64,000 nucleotides of DNA from JALNZF01 sp964447405 (GTDB lineage: Bacteria; Nitrospirota; UBA9217), in contig CAYUSP010000002.1 of NCBI GenBank assembly GCA_964447405.1, positions 124,001 through 188,000 on the forward strand, given 5' to 3'. A program made the translations under genes and the position numbers. How positions within the stretch are numbered: the stretch's first letter is position 1; each line of letters starts with the position of its first letter. This document shows positions 1 to 8,837 of this stretch, in pieces. The notes beneath the pieces are model-generated. The model searched no databases. It was not told the DNA's origin and worked only from the letters and a program-made list of their open reading frames with translations.

Positions 1-167
1 CGCACGGCTCGAGCATAGGGGCTTTCATGCCGGAGGTAGGAAAGCGCTTTTTCGCCATCGTCGACAGTGTTTAAATTGACCTTGATCTTTCCCGCTGCCA
101 ATCCTTCCCGGGTCAGCTCTACATCCGCGGGATCGTCCTCCACCAGCAAAACCTCCAGCAGCGTCAT
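1..167 (-). CDS. Response regulator receiver protein, N-terminal part (cut by window edge)
   Basis: The first 55 residues of a CheY-like receiver domain are visible. They begin MTLLEVLLVEDDPADVEL, with the acidic pair (ED-D) that holds Mg2+ near the phosphorylation site. A second segment with DDGEKALSYL is typical of the small Rcp1-type regulators that partner phytochrome-like kinases. The phosphoacceptor Asp lies beyond the window edge. The ATG overlaps the TGA of the upstream histidine kinase (ATGA), so the two are probably translationally coupled and form a cognate pair. No output domain can be judged; in this family the protein is usually a single receiver domain that passes the phosphoryl group on or acts by protein contact. 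Confidence 0.85.
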   Translation of the reverse strand, partial: MTLLEVLLVEDDPADVELTREGLAAGKIKVNLNTVDDGEKALSYLRHESPYARAV

Positions 168-1915
168 AGCCTCTCCTCCCCAGCGATCGTAAAGCAGAAC
201 TTCGAACCGCGGCCAGGCGCCGGCTCCACCCAGATTCGCCCGCCATGCCGCTCGATGATCTTTTTGCAGATGGACAGGCCGATGCCCGTACCGGGGTAGG
301 CCTCTCTCGTGTTCAGCCTCTGAAACATGACAAATATCTTCTCGCAATACAGGGGATCGATGCCGATGCCGTTGTCCTGCACCGTCACTTTCCAGGCGCC
401 CTTTTCGCGCTCAGCCGATACATGGATGCGAACAGGATCCGCGCTTCTAAACTTGACCGCGTTGGAAATAAGGTTCTGAAAAACACTATTCATGAACGTG
501 CGGTCGGCACGGACCTTTGGCAGCAGGTCGCGGGTCACCTGCGCGCCGCACTCGGACAGGACCAACTGCATGTCCGCCAGGGTTTCCTCCAGGACCTCGT
601 TCAGGTCCATGTCCACATACGTGGCCTCTCTTGCCTCGAGCCGGGAGTAGGTAAGAAGATCCTTGATCTGTTTGCTCATGCGGTTCGCGCCTTCGCTCAA
701 ATAGCGGAGGTACCGGTCTGCATCAGCATCCAGTTTTCCCGCATACCGCTGGTTCAGCAACTCAGCGAAGCTCACCACCTTGCGCAGCGGCTCCTGAAGG
801 TCATGGGAGGAGATGTAGGCGAACCGCTCGAGCTCCTCGTTCTTCTGCTTGAGCGCTTCAGCGTGCTCGCGCAGTTCCGCCTCATGATCCTTCATTTTCC
901 GGTGGTACTCGATGATGGATTCCATCATGGACAGGAGCGACGTCGAGAGCTGGCGGAATTCCACGCTGCCCGACAGCGCACCCTTGGCGAGCATGTCCTG
1001 GGCGGCAGGACCCAGGACCCGTGTTTCCGAAAATGTCTGCGCTGCCTGCTCCAGTTCGCTGACCGTGCCCGCAACCGAGTTGAGCCATCTGCCCAGCAGG
1101 AGCCACATTGCCAGGGCAAGGACGCCGAGAACGCCCACGATGGACAGGACGATCTCGGTTGTGGACAGAACCGGGGAGGTCAGCACGCGGACGACAAGCC
1201 GTGGGCCATCAGTTTCGGAAGAATCAAAGAGCAGGTCGAACTGGCGGTAGGTGTCTCTGCCTACCCGCTCTTTACCGTCGAGATTGGGAAATTGCTCCAC
1301 TCCCTTCCTGCCTGCTGATGAAGCAATGGCCTTCGAATGCCAGGTCGCATACAGGTCGGTCTCCGGGAAATCCATGCCCGCAAGCAAGGTGTTGTCTATC
1401 GGCTTCAGCAGCACAAGCGAACCCGGAGTCCCCCTGTCAAGCAGTATGGGCAGACGGTACATCCGGTAGAGTGTTTCCAGCTCCGGAGAAAAGAACCACG
1501 CCACCTGGTCATGGCCGGCCATGGCGCGGGGAAGATGGTCACTCTCCGGTCCATGCCGAAAAAGCACGGTCCCGTCCGTTGCGGTGATCAGCACAATAGG
1601 GAAGATCAGACTCCCGCTCTTGGCCGTCTGGAGCATGGAGAGACGACGCCATTGCGAGGATTGCTCTGCAAGGTAACCGCCCATCTCGAAAGTCGCCGTG
1701 GTCCTGAGCGCTTCAGCTCCCCATTCCTCGCGGAACCTATCCAGGCGGTCGCGGTAGTGTTCTGCGTTATGCGCCTGCTTATACGTTGCGGAATTGACGA
1801 AGGCCTCATGGCTGAACCAAGCGGCGAGCGCGGACAGGATCAGCGCCACCAGCAAAAAGGCTTTCGCCAGTTCAATGAACACCTGTTGTTTGATGCGGCC
1901 TGCGGCCTTTTCCAC
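164..1915 (-). CDS. Membrane-bound sensor histidine kinase
   Basis: A sensor kinase of about 583 residues. An N-terminal membrane helix is followed by a periplasmic sensor region of about 220 residues, a second helix (VLGVLALAMWLLLGRWL), a HAMP-like and coiled-coil linker, and then a HisKA-type dimerisation domain with H-box FAYISSHDLQEPLRK (phospho-His near residue 371). The HATPase domain has N-box NLISNAVKF, G1 DNGIGI and G2 GTGIGLSICKK. The kinase core resembles the Cph1-like subfamily. I chose the GTG at 1915 because it follows the stop of the upstream binding-protein gene by one base and has a GGAG a few bases before it; an ATG at 1945 would overlap that gene by 29 bases. It overlaps the downstream regulator by ATGA. 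The signal is unknown, but the adjacent solute-binding protein may present it. Confidence 0.9.
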   Translation of the reverse strand: MEKAAGRIKQQVFIELAKAFLLVALILSALAAWFSHEAFVNSATYKQAHNAEHYRDRLDRFREEWGAEALRTTATFEMGGYLAEQSSQWRRLSMLQTAKSGSLIFPIVLITATDGTVLFRHGPESDHLPRAMAGHDQVAWFFSPELETLYRMYRLPILLDRGTPGSLVLLKPIDNTLLAGMDFPETDLYATWHSKAIASSAGRKGVEQFPNLDGKERVGRDTYRQFDLLFDSSETDGPRLVVRVLTSPVLSTTEIVLSIVGVLGVLALAMWLLLGRWLNSVAGTVSELEQAAQTFSETRVLGPAAQDMLAKGALSGSVEFRQLSTSLLSMMESIIEYHRKMKDHEAELREHAEALKQKNEELERFAYISSHDLQEPLRKVVSFAELLNQRYAGKLDADADRYLRYLSEGANRMSKQIKDLLTYSRLEAREATYVDMDLNEVLEETLADMQLVLSECGAQVTRDLLPKVRADRTFMNSVFQNLISNAVKFRSADPVRIHVSAEREKGAWKVTVQDNGIGIDPLYCEKIFVMFQRLNTREAYPGTGIGLSICKKIIERHGGRIWVEPAPGRGSKFCFTIAGEERL

Positions 1916-1916
1916 G

Positions 1917-2924
1917 TCAGTCTCTCCGTCCTGCCCAGCGCGCATCGACCATGGAATCCAGCGTCAATCGGCTGCTTTCTTTGACCGATGCTTCCGCGAA
2001 GAACTGCTCCGTCTCCCGGAGCTGGGCTGAGGAGAAACTGCCGTCCCTGCTGTACATGCGGGGATACAGTTTCAGCGTCCGGACGATCCACGCGCGCTCC
2101 ACAGCATCAGGGATATTCAATGTGGCAGCTATCTGCTCCGGTGAACTCGCAGCAATCCAGGCAAGCGTCCGTTTGATGATTCGGACCATGATTTCAACCC
2201 GCACTGGGTCTTCGGCAGCAGCCGCGGAACGGGTGATGAGAACTGCCCTCAGGAATCCGGCCCCGGGAATGTCCCTGGTGGTCTTCGGGTCAGCAAGGTT
2301 CAGCAGGAAAAAAACCTGCCCAGCTTCGCGAAGCCGTGACGCAAAAGGTTCGTCACCCATGATCGCATCCACAATACGGCTTTTCAGCATGGAGGACTGG
2401 GCTTCCCAGGACTGGCCCGTGGCAATGAACCGCACGCTCTCTAATGGCACGCCGGCCTTTTTCAGCGCTATTTCCGCAAGCTGCTGCGAGGCGGTCTTGC
2501 TCGAAAGCGAGCTGGCGTTCACACCAATGGTCCTGCCTTTCAGGTCTTTCAGAGTCCGGATGCTGTTTTTGAGGTCGGACCGGATCATGAGCACATAGAG
2601 CGGCGCGTCGCTTACTGCCGCGATCACAGCCAACCGTTCTCCTCCCTTTGCCTGGTGGGACATGGCCGCCGGAAGTCCAAGGGCTGTGAAGTCCGCATTC
2701 ATGGTCACCAGTTCCTGAAGCGCGGTGCTGCCGCTCGCCGAATGTCGAATCCTGATGCTCGCGCCTTCCGCCTTGTCAGCGCCGATGGCCGAGATTAGAT
2801 CAAAGGGCAGAAAGGTGAGGTTCCCGGGGCCGGGGATGCTGACGGTAATATGGACAGGCTCTCCTGAACTGGCTATACCCGCGGCAAGGAATCCGGCCAG
2901 GACCAGCGCAGCAATCTTTGTCAT
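1917..2924 (-). CDS. Periplasmic solute-binding protein, NMT1/THI5-like (SsuA/TauA superfamily)
   Basis: 335 residues. The N-terminus MTKIAALVLAGFLAAG is a signal peptide, and the rest has the two-lobed fold of ABC substrate-binding proteins for nitrate, taurine or pyrimidine-type ligands (NMT1/THI5-like). Supporting segments are the early FLPFDLISAIG, the DFTALGLPAAM region, and LKDLKGRTIGVNASS, which is the lobe-crossing strand typical of the group. No permease or ATPase gene for import lies nearby. Instead the gene sits between two sensor kinase genes, overlapping the upstream one by ATGA and ending one base before the next. This context suggests a ligand receptor for the kinases rather than a transport component; that role is inference. 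Confidence 0.8.
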   Translation of the reverse strand: MTKIAALVLAGFLAAGIASSGEPVHITVSIPGPGNLTFLPFDLISAIGADKAEGASIRIRHSASGSTALQELVTMNADFTALGLPAAMSHQAKGGERLAVIAAVSDAPLYVLMIRSDLKNSIRTLKDLKGRTIGVNASSLSSKTASQQLAEIALKKAGVPLESVRFIATGQSWEAQSSMLKSRIVDAIMGDEPFASRLREAGQVFFLLNLADPKTTRDIPGAGFLRAVLITRSAAAAEDPVRVEIMVRIIKRTLAWIAASSPEQIAATLNIPDAVERAWIVRTLKLYPRMYSRDGSFSSAQLRETEQFFAEASVKESSRLTLDSMVDARWAGRRD

Positions 2925-5698
2925 ACCTCCTCCAGTCTCGATGCCTTGTCCGGCACAGTAAAGAAGAAGGTAGAACCTTTGCCCGGTTCCGATTCGACCC
3001 AGATCCTGCCTCCATGCCGTTCAACGATCTTTTTGCAGATCGCCAGGCCAATGCCGCTGCCGGCATATTCCGTGCGCGTGTGCAGCCGCTGAAAGATCAT
3101 GAAGATTCTCTCAAAATGTTCGGGAGCAATACCGATCCCGTTGTCCCTGACCGCGAATTGCCAACCGCTTTCCACCCGCATAGCACTCACCTGCACTTTC
3201 GGCGCTTCTTCGCCGTGGTACTTGATTCCGTTCCCCACGAGGTTCTGCATAAGCTGGGAGAACTGCCCCCGGTCAACGACCACGGTCGGGAGCGAATCGC
3301 TGGTTACCACGGCCTTCTGTTCATTGATCATGAGCTCCAGGTCCCCGATTACCTGGCGCAGGACCGCGCCTGCATCCACAGGCGTGAACGCTTTTCCGCG
3401 CGTCATCACCCGCGAATAGGACAGCAGGTCGTTGATCAGGGAGCTCATCCGCTTCGCGCCGTCGGTGATGTACTCGATATAGCCATCCGCTTTAGCGTCG
3501 AGTTTTCCGCGGTAACGGTTTGCCAGGAGTTCGGAAAAGCCGGCAACCTTGCGAAGCGGCTCCTGCAGATCATGGGAAGCCACATAGGCAAACTGTTCGA
3601 GCTCGCGGTTGCTCCGCTCGAGCGCCGAGGCGTACTGGTTCAGTTTCCGGTCCGCCTCCTTCCGCTCCACAATGGACCAGACCGCGTCCATGACGATCGT
3701 CAGCTCCCTCGCATCCTCGTCGGCATAGTCCTCTTCCCGGTTCGCCACCGCCGCAACCGCGACGATCCGGTCATTCCGGAACACGGGCACCGTGAGGTAC
3801 TTCTTGAGCTGCACGTGCCCCTCGGGACACCCTTTTTTCAGCGGATGCTCGGTGACAAAATCGTTCAGGATGATCGGTTTGCGCTGGCGCACCGCCTCTC
3901 CCCAGATGCCGGTTTTGGCCAGCTCATAGCAGGTCTTCTTCTGAACGATGCTGCATTCCTTCATGACATCCCGCGACCAGCTGTTCAAGGTGAATTCCTG
4001 TGTTGCCTCGTCATAGTAATAGATGTATCCAATTTTGCTCTCAGACAAGCGGATGATCTCGTGCAGTGCGAAGTCCAGCAGCTCCTCCTTGTCCGTGGCC
4101 CCATATTGCGACAGGTCGAAGAGCGTCTTGAGGCGGTCTTCACTGTGCTGTAGCTGACGTTCCGCGAGCTTCCGCTCAGTGAAGTCGCGGTTGCTGCCCC
4201 GCGAACCGATAAACGCGCCTTCTTGGTCGAACACCGGCTGGCAGAGATGAGCCATCCAGCGTGCGCCGCCGTTCTTATGTATGATGCGAAATAGAATTTC
4301 TTCGGGTTTTCTTTCCTGAACGGCTGTATGCCGGTGCCGCTCAAAAAGAGGATTATCGTCAGGATGGATGATGCGCACCAGGAGCCCGGGGTCGGATCCA
4401 AACTCCTGCGGTGAATATCCGGTGATGCGTTCACAGGACGGGGAGTTGTAGAGAAAACGCCCTTCCGGCGAGAGCCAGAACTCCCAGTCATAGGTGTTGT
4501 CAGCAACGATCCGATATTTTGCTTCAGACTCACGGAGCGCGGTGGTCCGCTCTTCGACACGCTGTTCCAGTTCAAGGTTCATGGCGCGGAGCGATTCATC
4601 GCTCTGCTTGAGACGCTGGACCATGTCGTCGAATCCGCGCGTAAGGAAGCCAAACTCATCCCCGGAATCGCTATGAATTCTCGCAGTGAGATCGCCTTCG
4701 TGAATTTTTTTTGTCGCGTCGGTCAGAACGAGAATGGGCCGGACCAACCATCGTGCAATGATAACGGATGCCATGCTCGTCAGAAGTGCGGTGAATAAAA
4801 AAACGGCCGCAAAGACAATTCTCAGCTGATAAAGCGGTGAGTATGCTTCCTGCCGGTCCATCTTGACAACCAGCCCCCAGTCGGTCTCTGTGATATGCCT
4901 CGTGGCTGCAAGGACCGGCATGCCGCGATAATCAACAGAATCGGCGAAGAACTGTTCTTTCTTTTGCATTGCCTGCACGATAGGCGTATTGGTTTCATGC
5001 TTCGAGACCACTCTCTTCAGCGCCGCCCCCGCATCGAACCTGAGGGGAACAATATAGAGGGCATCGCCACTGACGTTCCTCTTCGCAAGAAGCGTCTCGC
5101 CCGTACTGCCCAGCCCTGTCATTTCACGCGTAAGATCCGCTACCATCCCAAAGGTTGATTCGATCACCAGCACACCCAGGTTCTTTCCATGATAATCAAC
5201 GGGGCAGGACAGATACTGGATGATCTCCTCATGGCTGTCCAAGGCAAAAACGTCAAGGGAATAGTCCAGTTTTCCCTTTACAAAGTAATCTTCCGCATGG
5301 CGATCCTTGCCTGACGATGCGACATTCGTGGAAACGACCACCTTGCCGTCATTGCCCAGGATTGTGATCTCCCTGATCGCCTTAATAGCGGACTTTGCGC
5401 CGGAAAGCGCCGCGAGCGCCGTATTCAGCTCACGCCTGTCGCCAGTCTCGTGAAATCTTTCCAATGCCATGAGCATTGGTGTCCGGCTTCTCACCAGATC
5501 AAGTCTTTCCTTCATCTGGCCGATGATGCCCTCTATCCGGTGTTCCTGGATGGTGGCCAGGGCGTCAAGTTCCTTCTGTATGTGCACCGTGATAATCTTC
5601 TCCGCGCTGTTATATGCAAAAAAAGTAACCGCGATCGTCGGAACCAGTGATACGGTTAAAACTACAGCCATGGTCTTTTGTAATACCGTTAATCTCAT
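2921..5698 (-). CDS. Multidomain sensor histidine kinase (dCache-HAMP-PAS-GAF-HisKA-HATPase)
   Basis: 925 residues. A membrane helix near residues 10-30 and another near 315 (VFAAVFLFTALLTSMASVI) bracket a large extracytoplasmic dCache-like sensor. Then follow HAMP (ARWLVRPILVLTDATKKI), a PAS/PAC unit (from about 385, with SPSCERITGYSPQEF), a GAF-like domain (from about 520), and the kinase core. The H-box is FAYVASHDLQEPLRK (His near residue 709), with N-box NLVGNGIKY, G1 DNGIGI and G2 GSGIGLAICKK. The core is closely related to that of the second kinase in this operon, which suggests duplication with different sensor parts. The gene starts 7 bases after the GGDEF gene ends and overlaps the binding-protein gene by ATGA. 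Confidence 0.92.
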   Translation of the reverse strand: MRLTVLQKTMAVVLTVSLVPTIAVTFFAYNSAEKIITVHIQKELDALATIQEHRIEGIIGQMKERLDLVRSRTPMLMALERFHETGDRRELNTALAALSGAKSAIKAIREITILGNDGKVVVSTNVASSGKDRHAEDYFVKGKLDYSLDVFALDSHEEIIQYLSCPVDYHGKNLGVLVIESTFGMVADLTREMTGLGSTGETLLAKRNVSGDALYIVPLRFDAGAALKRVVSKHETNTPIVQAMQKKEQFFADSVDYRGMPVLAATRHITETDWGLVVKMDRQEAYSPLYQLRIVFAAVFLFTALLTSMASVIIARWLVRPILVLTDATKKIHEGDLTARIHSDSGDEFGFLTRGFDDMVQRLKQSDESLRAMNLELEQRVEERTTALRESEAKYRIVADNTYDWEFWLSPEGRFLYNSPSCERITGYSPQEFGSDPGLLVRIIHPDDNPLFERHRHTAVQERKPEEILFRIIHKNGGARWMAHLCQPVFDQEGAFIGSRGSNRDFTERKLAERQLQHSEDRLKTLFDLSQYGATDKEELLDFALHEIIRLSESKIGYIYYYDEATQEFTLNSWSRDVMKECSIVQKKTCYELAKTGIWGEAVRQRKPIILNDFVTEHPLKKGCPEGHVQLKKYLTVPVFRNDRIVAVAAVANREEDYADEDARELTIVMDAVWSIVERKEADRKLNQYASALERSNRELEQFAYVASHDLQEPLRKVAGFSELLANRYRGKLDAKADGYIEYITDGAKRMSSLINDLLSYSRVMTRGKAFTPVDAGAVLRQVIGDLELMINEQKAVVTSDSLPTVVVDRGQFSQLMQNLVGNGIKYHGEEAPKVQVSAMRVESGWQFAVRDNGIGIAPEHFERIFMIFQRLHTRTEYAGSGIGLAICKKIVERHGGRIWVESEPGKGSTFFFTVPDKASRLEEV

Positions 5699-5705
5699 GT
5701 GGTAA

Positions 5706-6641
5706 TTAACCTTCCCTCTCCACCCGGTTCCTTCCGTTCTGCTTTGCCCGGTACAGAGCCTTATCCACGCGCGCGGTGAGGCTTTCTGCAGTATCTGTCT
5801 CCTGGAACAGCGTCACGCCGAAGCTGGCGGTGATCCCCAGCCCACCGTAATTATGCAACTCTATGAGCGCTCTCAACTTCTCGGCAAACCGCGCCGCCGC
5901 CTCAAGGTCCTTGTGCGGAGCCAGTACCATGAACTCCTCCCCGCCCCAGCGTCCGATCCAGTCGGTGTTGCGGATATTGCCGGAAACGAGGTCGGCCACC
6001 ATGCGCAGCACCCGGTCCCCGGCCTGGTGCCCGTGATTGTCATTGATCAGCTTGAAGTGGTCGATGTCGAACATGATGAGCGAGAGCGGGACGTGGTACC
6101 GTCTTGCCCGGTCCATTTCCACGTCCAGTTCCCCGTCGAACTTGAGCCGGTTGCAGATGCCGGTCAGGGTGTCGGTTGTGGCAAGCAGGGCGAGCTTCTC
6201 ATTCGCATGCCTCAGCGCGAGCTCCAGTTTTTTCCGCTCGACGGCGTACCGGGCCGCGCGCATCAGCAGGTGGCCGTCAGCCTCGCCCTTCACCAGATAG
6301 TCCTGGGCGCCCATCTTCACGGCTTCCATGCCCAGTTCGTCATCAGCCATACCTGTCAACACTACGATCGGAACTTCGGGCGCGGCCTGCAGGATTGACG
6401 AGATCGCAGCGAGCCCGGAGATGTCGGGAAGGTTCATGTCAAGAAAGACAACGTCGGGGCTGAGATGCCGCAGCCGGTCCAGTCCTTCGGCAAGCCGGGA
6501 CGCCACCGCCACATCGATGTCCCGCTGCTCCTCGCCCACCATTTCCTTGAATAGGGCGGCATCACCGGAATCATCCTCGATCAGAAGGACGGATAACCGG
6601 TGCCTCACGTAAACATCTGTCATGGATTTATGTTCGCTCAT
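5706..6641 (-). CDS. Response regulator with diguanylate cyclase (receiver-GGDEF) output
   Basis: About 311 residues. The N-terminal receiver domain has acidic residues IEDD and phosphoacceptor Asp68 in VVFLDMNLPD. The C-terminal GGDEF domain carries the active-site sequence GGEEF (233-237) and, five residues before it, RNTD, an intact RxxD inhibitory c-di-GMP site. The protein should convert two GTP to c-di-GMP when phosphorylated. The reading frame stays open further upstream to 6881 but that extension has no domain character, so I place the start at the ATG at 6641; ATG 6623 is equally possible and neither has a strong ribosome binding site. It is the first gene of the five-gene operon and is divergent from the corrinoid activator gene. 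Confidence 0.88.
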   Translation of the reverse strand: MSEHKSMTDVYVRHRLSVLLIEDDSGDAALFKEMVGEEQRDIDVAVASRLAEGLDRLRHLSPDVVFLDMNLPDISGLAAISSILQAAPEVPIVVLTGMADDELGMEAVKMGAQDYLVKGEADGHLLMRAARYAVERKKLELALRHANEKLALLATTDTLTGICNRLKFDGELDVEMDRARRYHVPLSLIMFDIDHFKLINDNHGHQAGDRVLRMVADLVSGNIRNTDWIGRWGGEEFMVLAPHKDLEAAARFAEKLRALIELHNYGGLGITASFGVTLFQETDTAESLTARVDKALYRAKQNGRNRVEREG

Positions 6642-6836
6642 CAATGTTCGGTCCAGGTTCCGCTCCCGTTCGCACCATGAGACGCCACAGGGAGCGGGCG
6701 CTTCTTCCGGGATTATCACGTGGCAGGATATCTGTATATGGTTCAAAGTATAGCAAATACCCGGGACCCCCGTTGCCTTGCCGCGGTTCTTGTCATGTTG
6801 ACGCAGCTGAGGGGCGACACTGCGGGGAGAAAGCGC

Positions 6837-6865
6837 TTGACCCTGCCACTTCACCCTGTTATATT
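6837..6865 (+). promoter_or_regulatory. Sigma-70 type promoter, candidate leaderless
   Basis: TTGACC (6837-6842), a 17-base spacer and TATATT (6860-6865). Only seven bases separate the -10 box from the ATG at 6873, so transcription would begin at or within a base or two of the start codon. Confidence 0.6.
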
Positions 6866-6872
6866 TCAGCCC

Positions 6873-8807
6873 ATGAAACACAAGGTAACCTTCCTGCCCG
6901 ATAACGTCGTCGTGGATGTTGACGACAAAGCCAGCCTCTTCAAAGCAGTTAAGGCCGCGGGCTTATATGTCCTGTCGTCCTGCGGCGGCAAGGGCAACTG
7001 CGGCAAGTGCAAAGTTATGGTCAAGGAAGGATCCGTCGAAAGCGGCAAGTCCGGTTCTTACCTCACTGCCGAGGAGCTCGGCAGGGGCTACGTCCTCGCC
7101 TGCCACTCGGAAGTCCAAAGCGACCTCAAGGTCGAGATCCCGCCAGAGTCGCGCATGCAGTCTAAACATAAGATCGCGACCGGCGCGAAGACCGAGGAGC
7201 TCATCAAGCATCTGAAGACCGCCGGTGGTTGCCTCGAATCGCGCATCGTCAGGATCTACCTCGAGCTCCCCCCTCCCACCATTGACGACAACATCGCCGA
7301 CTTCGAGCGCGTGCGGCGCGCCCTTGACAATGCCGGGTTCGGCGCCGAGCACCTGCACATGAACTACATGATGCTGAGCAAGCTCTCCCGCGTGCTGCGC
7401 GAGGGGAACTGGAAGGTCACGGCATCGCTCTTCAGCGTCAGCGAGGTGCTCGAAATCCTGGACATCTTCCCGGGCAATACGACAAGAACGCGCTATGGAG
7501 CGGCAGTGGACATCGGCACCACGACCGTGGTCGTGTACCTTGTAGATATGAAGAACGGCCACGTTATCGGTACGTCCTCCACCTACAACAGCCAGGTCAA
7601 ATGCGGCGATGACGTGATCACCCGGATTGTCTACGCAACGGAAAAAAGCGGGCTCAAGGAGCTTCAGGAGCTGGTCGTGGGCAACATCAACACGATGCTC
7701 ACGGAGCTCGCGGAGAAAAACAGCATCGTGCCGGGCATGATCGACTACATCGTCATGGCTGGCAACACCACCATGACCCACCTGTTCTACGGCATCGACC
7801 CCCAGCATATCCGGGAGGAGCCCTATATCCCGGCAGCCACGTTCTTCCCTCCCATCCGGGGCAGAAGCGTCGGGCTCCAGGTCACCCCGCAGGCCATCAT
7901 TTACTCCATGCCCAATGTGGCGAGCTACGTGGGCGGCGACATCACCTCGGGCATACTGGTGTCGCAGATCCACAAAAAGGACGAAGTTTCCCTGTTCATC
8001 GACATCGGCACTAACGGCGAGATCGTTTTCGGGAACAAGGAGTGGCTGGTGACCGCGGCCTGCTCTGCCGGCCCGGCATTCGAAGGCAGCGGCATCAAGT
8101 TCGGCATGCGCGCCATGGAAGGGGCGATCGAGGAGGTCGAGATCGACCCAAAGACCTTCGAGGTGAACTACCGGGTGATCGGCGACGCGAAACCCATCGG
8201 CATCTGCGGTTCGGGCATGATCGATATCCTTGCCGAGATGTATCTGAACGGCGTGATCGACCAGAAGGGTAAGATTCGGGAAGAGATCAAGTCCCGCCGC
8301 ATCCGGCGCGGAGAGACCGGTCTGGAGTTCGTCATCGCCTGGCGGGTGGAGAGTGCCATCAACAAGGAGATCGTGATCACGGAAGTGGACCTGGACAACC
8401 TGATCCGCGCCAAGGCGGCCATTTACGCGGGCTTTGCCACGCTCGTCACCCACATGGGAATGACGTTCAGCGACATTCAGATGCTCTACATCGCGGGCGG
8501 TTTCGGACGGTACATCGACGTGGAACGCGCCATCACCATCGGCATGCTGCCGGACCTGCCCGTGGAAAAGTTCCAGTTCCTCGGCAACACCTCCATCATG
8601 GGGGCTTACTACGGCCTGATGTGCGATCGATTGCGCCACGAAGCCGAAACGATCGCAAAAAAAATGACGTACGTCGAGCTGTCGGTCTCGCACAGCTTCA
8701 TGGACGAGTACGTGTCAGCGCTCTTCCTGCCGCATACGAACCTCAACGCATTTCCCACCGTGAAGAAGCAGATGAAAAAAGGCAGGGACTGGTACAAGCC
8801 GGAATGA
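6873..8807 (+). CDS. ASKHA-domain [2Fe-2S] protein, reductive activator of corrinoid proteins (RACo-like, DUF4445)
   Basis: 644 residues. The N-terminus is a plant-type [2Fe-2S] ferredoxin domain with Cys37, Cys43, Cys46 and Cys77 (CX5CX2CX30C). A middle linker domain is followed by a C-terminal ASKHA ATPase domain with phosphate loops AVDIGTTTVVVYLVD and FIDIGTNGEIV. Proteins with this layout use ATP to reduce inactive Co(II) corrinoid to Co(I) in methyltransferase systems such as the acetyl-CoA pathway or O-demethylation. No corrinoid protein or methyltransferase gene is in the window, so the partner is unknown. ATG 6873 is chosen because the ferredoxin fold starts there (MKHKVTFLPDN); the frame is open back to 6720 but that part lacks domain character. 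No Shine-Dalgarno precedes this ATG, and a good promoter ends seven bases before it. Confidence 0.88.
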   Translation: MKHKVTFLPDNVVVDVDDKASLFKAVKAAGLYVLSSCGGKGNCGKCKVMVKEGSVESGKSGSYLTAEELGRGYVLACHSEVQSDLKVEIPPESRMQSKHKIATGAKTEELIKHLKTAGGCLESRIVRIYLELPPPTIDDNIADFERVRRALDNAGFGAEHLHMNYMMLSKLSRVLREGNWKVTASLFSVSEVLEILDIFPGNTTRTRYGAAVDIGTTTVVVYLVDMKNGHVIGTSSTYNSQVKCGDDVITRIVYATEKSGLKELQELVVGNINTMLTELAEKNSIVPGMIDYIVMAGNTTMTHLFYGIDPQHIREEPYIPAATFFPPIRGRSVGLQVTPQAIIYSMPNVASYVGGDITSGILVSQIHKKDEVSLFIDIGTNGEIVFGNKEWLVTAACSAGPAFEGSGIKFGMRAMEGAIEEVEIDPKTFEVNYRVIGDAKPIGICGSGMIDILAEMYLNGVIDQKGKIREEIKSRRIRRGETGLEFVIAWRVESAINKEIVITEVDLDNLIRAKAAIYAGFATLVTHMGMTFSDIQMLYIAGGFGRYIDVERAITIGMLPDLPVEKFQFLGNTSIMGAYYGLMCDRLRHEAETIAKKMTYVELSVSHSFMDEYVSALFLPHTNLNAFPTVKKQMKKGRDWYKPE

Positions 8808-8837
8808 CGCTTTCGTGAATCTGCCCCGGATGCTGTT

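Noticed and set aside
245..1318. Long plus-strand frame antisense to the second histidine kinase
   Set aside because: It mirrors the kinase gene in another frame, has low-complexity His/Asp/Leu composition, and no family features, while the minus strand has full kinase motifs.
6963..8693. 576-codon minus-strand frame inside the corrinoid activator gene
   Set aside because: Composition (very rich in Asp, His, Val, Ala) is that of an antisense shadow of a GC-rich gene; the plus strand has complete ferredoxin and ASKHA motifs.
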